64,000 bases of DNA from Arthrobacter alkaliphilus. GTDB taxonomy: Bacteria > Actinomycetota > Actinomycetes > Actinomycetales > Micrococcaceae. A program made the translations under genes and the position numbers. The number at the start of each line of letters is the position of its first letter. Position 1 is the first letter of the stretch. Location of the stretch: assembly GCF_021483235.1 (NCBI RefSeq), contig NZ_JAKEEC010000001.1, positions 248,285 to 312,284 on the forward strand. Direction: 5' to 3'. Positions 1-8,224 of this stretch are shown piece by piece. The notes below the pieces were generated by a model. It was not told the origin of the DNA and did no database searches. It saw only the letters and a list, made by a program, of their open reading frames with translations.

Positions 1-1
1 G

Positions 2-343
2 AATTCCACCTCCGCCACCCAGTCAGTCACCGGCACCGCGAGCATCAGCACTGGCAACGTACTGACGTTCTTCAGTTCGAGCTGCACGGCACCCGCATTT
101 GGCAGCGTCTCCCTCAATGCCGCCTACAACAAAGGCACTGCGGCGCGGACCTTCGCGGCGACCATGGACTGGACCCAGTCCACCGGGACGCTGGTCATCA
201 CGTTCACCTCCAACGGCTCGGGTGGTACGGCGGGAACTAGCCTTTCACCGGCTACTCCGGTTTACAGTCCGGCACCGGGTGCAGCGGACAAGGCAGGCAA
301 CGCAGTGGGAACCGTCAGCGCCGGTGGACCATCCAAGTTCTAA
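2..343 (+). CDS. C-terminal part of an unrecognised secreted or surface-type protein (partial)
   Basis: The reading frame is open from the first bases of the window to a TAA at 341-343, so about 113 C-terminal residues are visible and the start lies outside. The visible part is rich in Ser, Thr, Ala and Gly with short beta-prone stretches (for example LVITFTSNGSGG), as in exported cell-surface or pilus-like proteins. No transmembrane anchor, sortase motif or catalytic motif is seen in this part. It converges on the membrane hydrolase gene, with only nine bases between the stop codons. The family is not recognised; the exported nature is inferred from composition alone. Confidence 0.5.
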   Translation, partial: NSTSATQSVTGTASISTGNVLTFFSSSCTAPAFGSVSLNAAYNKGTAARTFAATMDWTQSTGTLVITFTSNGSGGTAGTSLSPATPVYSPAPGAADKAGNAVGTVSAGGPSKF

Positions 344-352
344 ATTCCACCG

Positions 353-1159
353 TCAACCACCCGGCCCCACCACGAGGGCCAGGAGTGCCGGCCACTGGTT
401 TCGGAGCAACGCCCACGCCGCCTGGCCAAGCCCAACCATGGCGTAGCCGCTCACGGGAATCAGGACCAGCCATTCCCTCCGCGAACCGGCCCGTCCGAGC
501 AGGGGAATGGAGAATGCGCCGTTGGACCGCCAGATCCCGCTGACCAGGGGCAGCTGGCGCCAGAACTTCGGCGGCTTGATGACGATGGGCCACAGCAACG
601 GCACTCCCCCGACCGTGATCATGTCGCCCACAATGTGGACCACGACGCCGGTGAGCATGGCCAAGGGCAGCCAGCTCCACTGGTGCGGGGCGAACCACGT
701 GACCAGCCCGGCCATGACAAGGGCGAACACCCAGTTGGCGATCCACCCCGAGTTGGGGAACAGCTTGAGGGCTTTGGCGGCCAGGTTGATCATGAACATG
801 CACAACAGCCCCGCGCCCACGGACAAACGGCCCACCGGAGTACCCAGCTGGAACTGGGCCGCCATAGCCGCGAGAACAACAAACGCCGATGCGCCCAGCA
901 GTGAATGTGTTCCCTGCCGGTGCCCTCCGCTGGCCTTCTCGATCCCGACGGCGATGACGTTGGACAGCGGCGGCAGGGCGTGGGCGATGGTGCTTGAGCG
1001 GTGGTCCCAATCGCACACGAGCGCGGTTCCCGCCGTCGTCATCGCTCCGATGAGGACGCCGGCGGCGTCGAGCGGGTACCAGCCCAGTGCGTACGGGCCG
1101 GTCGAGGCGATAGCTATCCACGCCGCGGCCCCGGACGCGGCGTGGTGTCCTCCCATCAT
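353..1159 (-). CDS. YdjM-type membrane-bound metal-dependent hydrolase
   Basis: A 268-residue integral membrane protein with several hydrophobic helices. It carries the two signatures of the YdjM/DUF457 family: a CDWDH motif near residue 49 (usually LPDLDH) and GGHRQGTHSLLG near residue 78. A further histidine/aspartate pair (HIVGDMITVGG) lies near residue 176. These His/Asp residues are the presumed metal ligands; the substrate of the family is unknown. The ATG lies three bases after the mfd stop on the same strand, so it is probably co-transcribed with mfd. A second in-frame ATG follows immediately, so the start could be one codon later. Confidence 0.85.
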   Translation of the reverse strand: MMGGHHAASGAAAWIAIASTGPYALGWYPLDAAGVLIGAMTTAGTALVCDWDHRSSTIAHALPPLSNVIAVGIEKASGGHRQGTHSLLGASAFVVLAAMAAQFQLGTPVGRLSVGAGLLCMFMINLAAKALKLFPNSGWIANWVFALVMAGLVTWFAPHQWSWLPLAMLTGVVVHIVGDMITVGGVPLLWPIVIKPPKFWRQLPLVSGIWRSNGAFSIPLLGRAGSRREWLVLIPVSGYAMVGLGQAAWALLRNQWPALLALVVGPGG

Positions 1160-1162
1160 CGC

Positions 1163-4100
1163 TTAGCCTGCGGTCGGCGTGGCGGGCGCAGTCGAAAATA
1201 CTGCGTCGATCACGTTGTTGGCCCACTCCAGGATTTCGGCGTCCTGCAGGTCGCGGCCGCCGATCCGCGCCGTCTTCGGTTTGGGGATCAGCACGGCGTC
1301 CAAGGCCGGCTTGACCTGCGAACCCGGGTACATGCGGTTGAGCCGCATAACCTTCGACTCGGGCAACTGGGCGGGCGAGAAGCGGATGAAGTTTCCTTGG
1401 AGCGCGACGTCGGACAGCCCGGCCTCGCGGGCGCCCACCCTGAAGCGGGCCACGGCAATGAGGTTTTGGGCCGGCAGCGGCGGCTCGCCGTAGCGGTCCA
1501 CGAGTTCGGCCAAGACCTCGTCGATCGCCTCGTTGGTGATGGCGGCTGCCAGTTTCCGGTAGGCCTCCAGGCGCAGGCGTTCGCCCGGCACGTAGTCGTG
1601 CGGCAAGTGGGCATTGACTGGCAGCTCGATCTTCATTTCGGCTGCCTTCTCTTCAGCCTCGCCGCGGTACTCGGCCACGGCTTCGCCCACCAGGCGGATG
1701 TACAGATCGAAGCCGACCCCTTGGATGTGCCCGGACTGTTCCCCGCCGAGGAGGTTGCCTGCGCCTCGGATTTCGAGGTCCTTCATGGCCAGTTGCATGC
1801 CCGCGCCGAGCTCGTTGTGGGTAGCGACCGCCTTGAGCCGTTCCAGGGCAACTTCGCCCAAGGGCTTCTCCGAAGGGTAGAGGAAATACGCGTACGCGCG
1901 TTCGCGGCCACGTCCCACGCGGCCGCGCAGCTGGTGGAGTTGGGAGAGCCCGTACTTGTCTGCGCCATCCACAATGAGCGTGTTGGCATTGGAGATGTCC
2001 AGGCCGGTCTCGATGATGGTGGTGCAGACCAGGACGTCGAAGCGCTTCTCCCAGAAGTCCACGATGATCTTTTCGAGGCGGCTCTCGGACATCTGCCCGT
2101 GAGCAACTTCCACCCGGGCCTCGGGGACGAGTTCGCGGATCTGGGCAGCGATGCGCTCAATCGAGGAGACCCGGTTGTGGACGAAGAACACTTGGCCTTC
2201 GCGCATGAGCTCACGCCGGATGGCCGCGGAAGTCTGCTTGTTGGTGAACGGCCCCACGTAGGTCAGCACCGGGTGCCGCTCCTCCGGCGGCGTGGCCAGC
2301 GTGGACGTTTCGCGGATCCCCGTGAGGGACATCTCCAAGGTACGCGGGATGGGCGTGGCGCTCATCGCCAGGACGTCCACGTTGGTGCGCATCTTCTTGA
2401 GGGCTTCCTTGTGCTCCACGCCGAAGCGCTGTTCCTCATCCACGATCACCAGGCCAAGGTCCTTGAACTCGAAGTCCTTGGACAGGAGCCGGTGCGTGCC
2501 GATGACCACATCCACGGAGCCGTTCTTGACTCCCTCCATGGTTTCCTTGGCTTCCTTCGCGCCTTGGAACCGTGACAGCGGCTTGACGCGCAGGGGGAAT
2601 CCGGAGAAGCGCTCGGTGAAGGTCTCATAGTGCTGCTGGGCGAGCAGCGTGGTGGGAACCAGCACCGCGACCTGCTTCCCGTCCTGCACGGCCTTGAACG
2701 CGGCCCGGACCGCGATTTCCGTCTTTCCGTAGCCGACGTCGCCCGAGACCAGGCGGTCCATGGGGATCTCGCGTTCCATGTCGGCCTTGACTTCGTTGAT
2801 GGTGGTCAACTGGTCCGGGGTTTCCACGTACGGGAAGGCTTCTTCCAGTTCGCGCTGCCAAGGCGTGTCCGGTGCGAAGGCGTGTCCGCGGGAGGCCATG
2901 CGTGCCGAGTACAGCCTGATGAGCTCGCCCGCGATTTCCTTCACGGCCTTGCGGGCCTTGGACTTGGTGCTCGCCCAGTCCGCCCCGCCCATCTTGCTCA
3001 ACGACGGCGTGTCGCCCCCGACGTAGCGGGTCACTTGGTCCAGCTGGTCTGTCGGCACGAAAAGCCGGTCGCCGGGGGCTCCACGCTTGGACGCCGCGTA
3101 CTCGAGCACGAGGTACTCGCGAAGACCGCCGTCTTCTCCGGGCGAACCCGCAGAACCAGCCACCTTCCGTTGGATCAGCTCCACGAACTTCCCGATCCCG
3201 TGCTGTTCGTGGACCACGAAGTCGCCGGCGTGCAGCTGCAGGGGGTCCACTGCGTTGCGCCGCTTCGAGGGCATGCGCCGCATGTCTTTCGTGGACCCGG
3301 CCGAGGTGCGGCCCAGGAGGTCGGCTTCCGTGAGGAGCCCCAGCTTGAGCCCGTCCAGCACAAAACCGCGTCCGACGGCGGCCGTAGTCACCTCGATGAT
3401 GCCGGCCTGGGGTTCGTGGGCCAGGGAATCGACCCGGGAACACGGAATGTCGGCATCATGGAACAACTCGGCGAGGCGCTGGGCAGGGCCCGGCCCGTCC
3501 GTGGCCACCACGATGCGCCATTGGTCGCGCACGTGGGAGCCGATGAACTCGAGCATCTCAGCGACGTCGCCCTGGTAGCCGCGCGGTTCGCGGGCGTGCA
3601 GGTTCAGGACATCGATGTCGAGGACCAGTTCTTCGTCCGTCGCCAAGGAGGTGATGGACCACCAGGACACGCCGTGGGCCAGTGCCGCGCTCCGGGTGTC
3701 CGTCAAGGATTGGAAGCTGGCCGCGTTCAAAGCCGAGGCCGCCTGGGAGCCCAGTACCGAGTCGAGATCGAGGGGGGCCGTCCCGCCGTCGGACGCCGTG
3801 GACCAAGCTGCCTCAAGGAACTCCTCGTTGGTGGCCGCGAGGTCATGGGCGCGGGTCCGGACCTTCTCCGGCTCGATGACTACGCCGATGGAACCGGCCG
3901 GCAATTGGTCCACGAAAGGCACCATGGCGTCCACCAGCACCGGAGCCAGGGACTCCATGCCTTCGACGGCGATCCCGCCCGCGATCTTTTCCAACATGTC
4001 CGCGGCGGCCGGCATCCCGGCCTTGAGCTTGGCGGCCCGGGACATGACCGATGGTGTGATGAGGATTTCCCGGCAGGGCGGGGCGTGCAGTTCGCTTGGG

Positions 4101-4876
4101 TGGTGCACGGCCGGGCCAGAGAGTGAACGCTGGTCCGCCACAGCGAACCACCGCATCTGGTCCACCTCGTCGCCGAAGAATTCCACCCGGATCGGGTGGT
4201 CCTCGGTGGGCGGGAAAACGTCCAGAATACCGCCCCTGACGGCGAATTCCCCACGGTGGGTCACCATGTCCACGCGCGAGTAGGCAGCGTCGGCAAGGCG
4301 GCGAACGACGTCGCTAAAGGGCACTTCCTGCCCCACGCGCAACGTCACCGGGACCAGCTCTCCGAGGCCCGCCACGACCGGCTGGACCACTGCGCGAACC
4401 GGCGCCACCACCACCCGCAAGGGGCCCGCCGTCGAACTCTCCGGGTGGGCCAATCGGCGGAGGACCGAGAGCCTGCGGCCCACCGTGTCCGAGCGCGGGG
4501 AGAGCCGCTCGTGCGGCAGCGTTTCCCAGCTGGGAAAGGCCGCCACCGAGTCCGCCGGAAGATAGGCGCCCAAGGCCGCGGTGAGGTCCTCCGCTTCGCG
4601 GCCAGTCGCCGTCACGGCCAGCACCACGGCACTGTCCTCCCGGTCCAGGGTCGCAAGGCCGTCCGCCATTTCCGCGAGCAGCGCGGCCCGCAAGCCCGCA
4701 GGGGCGCTGATCTGGTAGTCGCTGCTGCGTTCGGCAAAGGTCCGTGAGGCCTCGGGCCGGACCCGCGCGAAGGTCTTGTCCTCAGCCAGGGCCCGACGCA
4801 ATCCGTCAAGGGATGGGACGGTGCCGGCGGGACTGATTCCTGGATTGACCGCTGACGGTTGGCCTTTGGGGCTCAT
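1163..4876 (-). CDS. mfd: Transcription-repair coupling factor Mfd
   Basis: Mfd displaces RNA polymerase stalled at DNA lesions and recruits UvrA for nucleotide excision repair. The 1237-residue product has the expected order: UvrB-homology region at the N terminus, RNA polymerase-interaction region in the middle (DFVVHEQHGIGKF near residue 540), then a RecG-like translocase with Walker A SGDVGYGKTEIA near residue 706, a DEEQ box near 812 and GRVGRGRERAYAYF in motif VI. A TRCF discriminator domain ends the protein. The ATG at 4876 is chosen because AGGAGAG lies just upstream; the frame extends further without a better site. Divergent from the DUF2505 gene. Confidence 0.97.
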   Translation of the reverse strand: MSPKGQPSAVNPGISPAGTVPSLDGLRRALAEDKTFARVRPEASRTFAERSSDYQISAPAGLRAALLAEMADGLATLDREDSAVVLAVTATGREAEDLTAALGAYLPADSVAAFPSWETLPHERLSPRSDTVGRRLSVLRRLAHPESSTAGPLRVVVAPVRAVVQPVVAGLGELVPVTLRVGQEVPFSDVVRRLADAAYSRVDMVTHRGEFAVRGGILDVFPPTEDHPIRVEFFGDEVDQMRWFAVADQRSLSGPAVHHPSELHAPPCREILITPSVMSRAAKLKAGMPAAADMLEKIAGGIAVEGMESLAPVLVDAMVPFVDQLPAGSIGVVIEPEKVRTRAHDLAATNEEFLEAAWSTASDGGTAPLDLDSVLGSQAASALNAASFQSLTDTRSAALAHGVSWWSITSLATDEELVLDIDVLNLHAREPRGYQGDVAEMLEFIGSHVRDQWRIVVATDGPGPAQRLAELFHDADIPCSRVDSLAHEPQAGIIEVTTAAVGRGFVLDGLKLGLLTEADLLGRTSAGSTKDMRRMPSKRRNAVDPLQLHAGDFVVHEQHGIGKFVELIQRKVAGSAGSPGEDGGLREYLVLEYAASKRGAPGDRLFVPTDQLDQVTRYVGGDTPSLSKMGGADWASTKSKARKAVKEIAGELIRLYSARMASRGHAFAPDTPWQRELEEAFPYVETPDQLTTINEVKADMEREIPMDRLVSGDVGYGKTEIAVRAAFKAVQDGKQVAVLVPTTLLAQQHYETFTERFSGFPLRVKPLSRFQGAKEAKETMEGVKNGSVDVVIGTHRLLSKDFEFKDLGLVIVDEEQRFGVEHKEALKKMRTNVDVLAMSATPIPRTLEMSLTGIRETSTLATPPEERHPVLTYVGPFTNKQTSAAIRRELMREGQVFFVHNRVSSIERIAAQIRELVPEARVEVAHGQMSESRLEKIIVDFWEKRFDVLVCTTIIETGLDISNANTLIVDGADKYGLSQLHQLRGRVGRGRERAYAYFLYPSEKPLGEVALERLKAVATHNELGAGMQLAMKDLEIRGAGNLLGGEQSGHIQGVGFDLYIRLVGEAVAEYRGEAEEKAAEMKIELPVNAHLPHDYVPGERLRLEAYRKLAAAITNEAIDEVLAELVDRYGEPPLPAQNLIAVARFRVGAREAGLSDVALQGNFIRFSPAQLPESKVMRLNRMYPGSQVKPALDAVLIPKPKTARIGGRDLQDAEILEWANNVIDAVFSTAPATPTAG

Positions 4877-5032
4877 GGATGGCTCTCCTGGAACGGGGAA
4901 GTCGGATCGGGAAGGCAGCACGAAAACCCGAAATTCTCTCGAATCCCGGGGCGTTCCTAGCCTACCCCGACCACACCGTAGGATGTTTGGGAGCCGCAAG
5001 AGCTTTCAATCGAGATATTCACGGAGGACCCC
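4877..5032. promoter_or_regulatory. Divergent promoter region, mfd / DUF2505
   Basis: A 156-bp spacer separates two divergent starts, so both promoters should lie here. The ribosome binding sites are clear on both sides: AGGAGAG for mfd and GGAGG directly before the ATG at 5033. No confident -10/-35 pair or palindromic operator is seen. Confidence 0.5.
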
Positions 5033-5530
5033 ATGGCCCTGAACGCATCCACCACCCTGCCCTACGGCGTCGACCGCGTAACCGCTACTTTCATCGACGA
5101 AGACTTCCTGCGCCACACGAGCGAGTATGTCGGCGGCACCTTGGAATCCTTCCAGATCGACGGCGACACCTCCGGCGCCTTCACGACCGTCGCGGTCCGC
5201 ACCCTGCCCACCACCCGCCTGCCCGAGATTGCCCGGAAGTTCGTCGGCGAGAAGCTTACTGTCACCCAGACCGAGAAGTGGGACGCCCCGACCGCCGACG
5301 GCTCGCGGACCAGCAACATCACCCTGAAGATCTCGGGCGCACCGCTGGATGTCACCGCGACCCAGCGCTTGGTGGCCGACGGCGGCAGCACCCGTGTCGA
5401 GCTCGAAGGCGCCGTCACGTCGTCGGTTCCGTTCCTCGGCGGCAAGATCGCCGACGCAGCCGAACCGATGGTGGGCAAGGCCTTGAACATCCAGTCCCAG
5501 CAGGCCCAGGCCTGGCTCGAAAGCCACTAG
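5033..5530 (+). CDS. DUF2505 domain protein
   Basis: A 165-residue soluble protein that matches the actinobacterial DUF2505 family over its whole length: it opens with a short beta strand (TLPYGVDRVTATF) and ends with a long helix (AEPMVGKALNIQSQQAQAWL). The fold resembles START/polyketide-cyclase-like lipid-binding domains, so a hydrophobic ligand is plausible, but no function is established. A strong GGAGG precedes the ATG. It is followed after one base by the SCO4848-type membrane gene, an arrangement suggesting one transcript. Confidence 0.85.
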   Translation: MALNASTTLPYGVDRVTATFIDEDFLRHTSEYVGGTLESFQIDGDTSGAFTTVAVRTLPTTRLPEIARKFVGEKLTVTQTEKWDAPTADGSRTSNITLKISGAPLDVTATQRLVADGGSTRVELEGAVTSSVPFLGGKIADAAEPMVGKALNIQSQQAQAWLESH

Positions 5531-5531
5531 C

Positions 5532-5753
5532 ATGCAGCTGGCTGCCGGGCTCTCGATCGTACTGATCGTCGCCGGAGCATGGTCGCTCATCGTGTGGCCA
5601 CAGTTCCTGCGCCGGGTCATGTCGGACCCCCGTGCCCGCGATGCCAACGGGAAGGCCACGAAGTTCCTCACGGTCCACGTCGTGCTGGTCACCATCTCCA
5701 TGGTGCTCGGACTCGCGACGGCGGTCATTGGCATCGTGGGGCTTCTCGCGTAG
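5532..5753 (+). CDS. SCO4848-family small membrane protein
   Basis: A 73-residue protein with two hydrophobic helices (residues about 5-25 and 48-72) separated by a short polar loop containing RRVMSDPRARD. This matches the small actinobacterial family named after Streptomyces SCO4848, whose function is unknown. The start is one base after the DUF2505 stop, so translation is probably coupled. No separate ribosome binding site is evident, consistent with coupling. Confidence 0.8.
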   Translation: MQLAAGLSIVLIVAGAWSLIVWPQFLRRVMSDPRARDANGKATKFLTVHVVLVTISMVLGLATAVIGIVGLLA

Positions 5754-5861
5754 TCCCAACCCTCGGCGGGGTGGCAACCGTTCCGCTAAAATTGAGCACA
5801 GGTGCGCCGGGAAGTCTGGTCGGCAATAGTTTTGCCGACCCCGCACTCCCCTAGGAGCCTC

Positions 5862-7169
5862 ATGGCGAACCGCCCGCGCGCCGCTGCCCCGTCGAGGGTC
5901 TTCAGCCGATCCAGCTTCCCGGAATATCAACGGGTCCTGGCTATTCTGCGCACGGAAACCGTTGGTGGCGCACTTTTGCTCGGCGCGACCGTGGCCGCGC
6001 TCGTGTGGGCGAACTCGCCCCTTGCCAATGGCTACTTCGCGCTGCGCGACATCACGGCGGGCTACGCACCCTGGCATCTTGAACTGAGTTTGGGCCACTG
6101 GGCCTCGGACGGGCTCCTGGCCGTTTTCTTCTTCATCGCGGGGCTGGAGCTCAAGCGTGAATTTGTGGCCGGGGAACTGCGGAGACCGGCAAAAGCGGTC
6201 GTCCCGGTGGCGGCGGCAGCCGGTGGCGTGGTCCTTCCCGCGCTCATTTACGTGGTCATCAATCTCGCGTCGGGCACGGAGACGCTCAAGGGCTGGGCCA
6301 TCCCTACCGCCACCGACATCGCTTTTGCCCTGGCCGTCCTGGCGGTCATCAACACGCATTTGCCCGCGGCACTGCGGACCTTCCTGCTGACACTGGCGGT
6401 GGTGGACGACTTGATTGCCATCGGCATCATTGCCTTCTTCTACTCGGACGGCCTCGAGCCCGTCATGCTTCTGGCCGCTGCCGTGCCGCTGGCCCTCTTT
6501 ACCCTGCTGGTCCAGAAACGCGTCCGCAGCTGGTACCTACTGCTCCCTCTGGCGGCGACCACGTGGGCGTTCGTCCATGCCTCGGGAATCCACGCCACAG
6601 TGGCCGGGGTCCTGCTCGCGTTCGCCGTACCCGTCGCGGCCTCGGGCAGGAAGGGCGAGCCGGCGTCCGGGCTGGCCGAAAGCTTCGAACACCGCATGCG
6701 CCCCTTCTCCGCCGGCTTTGCGGTTCCAGTGTTCGCGTTTTTCTCGGCCGGGGTAGCCCTGGGCGGCACCGAGGGACTGGGAGCTGCCCTGCGGGATCCT
6801 GTTTCGGTCGGCATTGTCCTGGCCCTCGTGGCGGGTAAGACGGTTGGAGTTTTCGGCACCACATTCCTCATCACCAAGACCACCCGTGCTCGGCTGGATG
6901 AGGGCCTCAAGTGGATCGACGTCGCAGGCTTGGCGATGCTGGCGGGCGTCGGATTCACCGTTTCCCTCCTGATCGCCGAGCTGGGCTTCGGCTCCGGTTC
7001 CGTGCACAATGACCACGCGAAAGTGGCCATCCTGGCCGGTTCGCTCGCCGCTGCGGTGCTTGCCGCCGTCGTCCTCAAAGCCCGTAACCGGCACTACCGC
7101 CGCGTTGCGCGGGAGGAACAAAGGGACGACGACGGCGATGGCGTCCCTGACGTTTTTACCCGCGCCTGA
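5862..7169 (+). CDS. nhaA: Na+/H+ antiporter NhaA
   Basis: A 435-residue multi-spanning inner membrane protein that exchanges Na+ for H+ and supports pH and salt homeostasis. It shows the NhaA hallmarks: [14 protein letters not shown] near residue 99, [14 protein letters not shown] near residue 147, and the aspartate pair in [17 protein letters not shown] near residue 180 that binds the cation. The C-terminal tail ends in a charged segment ([14 protein letters not shown]). The ATG at 5862 is preceded by TAGGAG; an upstream GTG at 5802 in the same frame lacks a good site. Length is normal for the family. Confidence 0.97.
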   Translation: MANRPRAAAPSRVFSRSSFPEYQRVLAILRTETVGGALLLGATVAALVWANSPLANGYFALRDITAGYAPWHLELSLGHWASDGLLAVFFFIAGLELKREFVAGELRRPAKAVVPVAAAAGGVVLPALIYVVINLASGTETLKGWAIPTATDIAFALAVLAVINTHLPAALRTFLLTLAVVDDLIAIGIIAFFYSDGLEPVMLLAAAVPLALFTLLVQKRVRSWYLLLPLAATTWAFVHASGIHATVAGVLLAFAVPVAASGRKGEPASGLAESFEHRMRPFSAGFAVPVFAFFSAGVALGGTEGLGAALRDPVSVGIVLALVAGKTVGVFGTTFLITKTTRARLDEGLKWIDVAGLAMLAGVGFTVSLLIAELGFGSGSVHNDHAKVAILAGSLAAAVLAAVVLKARNRHYRRVAREEQRDDDGDGVPDVFTRA

Positions 7170-7212
7170 GGTGGCGGGACGGACACGAGTAGCCCGTACT
7201 TTAATTGGAGTA

Positions 7213-7416
7213 ATGCCCTTTTCAATTGGGGTGGTTGGCACGCTGTTTGGCCGGTATCGGCAGGAATACCTTGCTGCTATGGACGCGAATAGTATGGAAC
7301 GGGTGTGGCATGGGGCCCACAGGAAAGCCCATGAGAAGAACTGGTCGTTGATCTATATTTGGGCAATTCTGGGTCTCATGACAATTTGGGTGTTCATCGC
7401 AGCGGTACCCAAATGA
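7213..7416 (+). CDS. Small predicted membrane protein, unrecognised
   Basis: A possible 67-residue protein beginning MPFSIGVVGTLFGRY, with a charged middle (WHGAHRKAHEKNW) and one C-terminal hydrophobic helix (LIYIWAILGLMTIWVFIAAV). GGAG lies close before the ATG, at rather short spacing. The base composition is clearly more AT-rich than the neighbours, which may mean recent acquisition. A strong terminator follows 25 bases after the stop, supporting a real transcript end here. The family is not recognised; it could be a single-span regulatory or toxin-like protein, but nothing proves that. Confidence 0.5.
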   Translation: MPFSIGVVGTLFGRYRQEYLAAMDANSMERVWHGAHRKAHEKNWSLIYIWAILGLMTIWVFIAAVPK

Positions 7417-7440
7417 TGCGATAACTAAACCATTGGTACA

Positions 7441-7475
7441 AAAAGCTTGGACCGGTGGGTCCGAGCTTTTCTTTG
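7441..7475. terminator. Bidirectional rho-independent terminator
   Basis: A stem formed by AAAAGCTTGGACC and GGTCCGAGCTTTT (one G-T mismatch) around a short loop, with A and T runs at the two ends. It can therefore terminate transcripts from both directions: nhaA/small ORF on the plus strand and the small minus-strand ORF at 7506-7643. Confidence 0.8.
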
Positions 7476-7505
7476 CGCAGCATGGCCGAGTTGAAGCATT
7501 GGGCC

Positions 7506-7643
7506 TTACTGCACGAATCCCGCGATGGCGGCAAGAACCGTCGCGACGACGAGGGTGAGCAACAACCCCACAACAACGAATTCCGCCCGGCGGACCCTGT
7601 GCTGGCTACGGCGCCATTCGCGCCTGCTCTCCAAGATGATCAT
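7506..7643 (-). CDS. 45-residue single-span membrane protein
   Basis: Short minus-strand frame beginning MIILESRREWRRSQHR and continuing into a strong hydrophobic helix (FVVVGLLLTLVVATVLAAIA) before a TAA. The basic, Arg-rich N-terminal part followed by a single helix fits an N-in/C-out membrane peptide. An in-frame TAG lies three codons before the ATG, which fixes the start. It sits downstream of sufU on the same strand with an 83-bp gap and ends at the bidirectional terminator, so it may be the last gene of the suf transcript. The ribosome binding site is weak. Not a family I recognise. Confidence 0.5.
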   Translation of the reverse strand: MIILESRREWRRSQHRVRRAEFVVVGLLLTLVVATVLAAIAGFVQ

Positions 7644-7726
7644 GCTTCGAGGCTAAGACCGGACCAGGGCCCGAAATAGAGTGGACGGTACTCGACCTCG
7701 ACCCATGCACGCTAGAGAGACCGGTG

Positions 7727-8224
7727 CTACCCCTGCCCCGCCTCGGCCTGGCGCAGCGCGTCCTCGGCAGCAACCCACGCGAGCATGGCGCACTTTACCC
7801 GGGCAGGATACTTAGCAACACCGGCCAAGGCGGCCGCGTCGTGGAGCAGGTCCTCATCGGCTTCCAGCTTGCCGCGCGAACGCATCAGTTCCCGGAAATG
7901 ATCGATCGTGTGTCGAAGTGACACCGGAGACATGCCGGGGGCGATTTCACTGAGTATGGAAGCCGACGCCATCGAAATGGCGCAACCGTCACCGTCCCAA
8001 TGGATTTCCGTGACGGTCTGTCCTTCTCCGGCGGTGCCAAGGCTCAGCCGGAGGGTGATTTCGTCGCCGCAAACAGGATTGAGCTGGTGGCTTTGTCCGG
8101 TGTGGCTCTGTTCGCCACCGGAGGGTCCTGTTGCGGGAGCCGGAAGGCGGGCGAGGTCTCCGCCGCTGCGCACCTTCGAATGCTCCAGGATGAGCTCTTG
8201 GTAGAGCGAGTCCAGGCCGCTCAT
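7727..8224 (-). CDS. sufU: Fe-S cluster assembly protein SufU
   Basis: A 165-residue SufU: a zinc-dependent sulfurtransferase that takes persulfide sulfur from SufS and passes it to the Fe-S scaffold. The three conserved cysteines are visible: NPVCGDEITL near residue 52 with its adjacent Asp, GDGCAISMASASILSE near residue 81, and ARVKCAMLAW near residue 144. The spacing between the second and third cysteine contains the insertion typical of SufU rather than IscU. The start overlaps the sufS stop by four bases (ATGA), so translation is coupled. The rest of a suf operon (sufBCD) is not in this window. Confidence 0.95.
   Translation of the reverse strand: MSGLDSLYQELILEHSKVRSGGDLARLPAPATGPSGGEQSHTGQSHQLNPVCGDEITLRLSLGTAGEGQTVTEIHWDGDGCAISMASASILSEIAPGMSPVSLRHTIDHFRELMRSRGKLEADEDLLHDAAALAGVAKYPARVKCAMLAWVAAEDALRQAEAGQG

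Noticed and set aside
2630..4126. Plus-strand frame of 498 codons opposite mfd
   Set aside because: Antisense shadow of mfd with no domain features.
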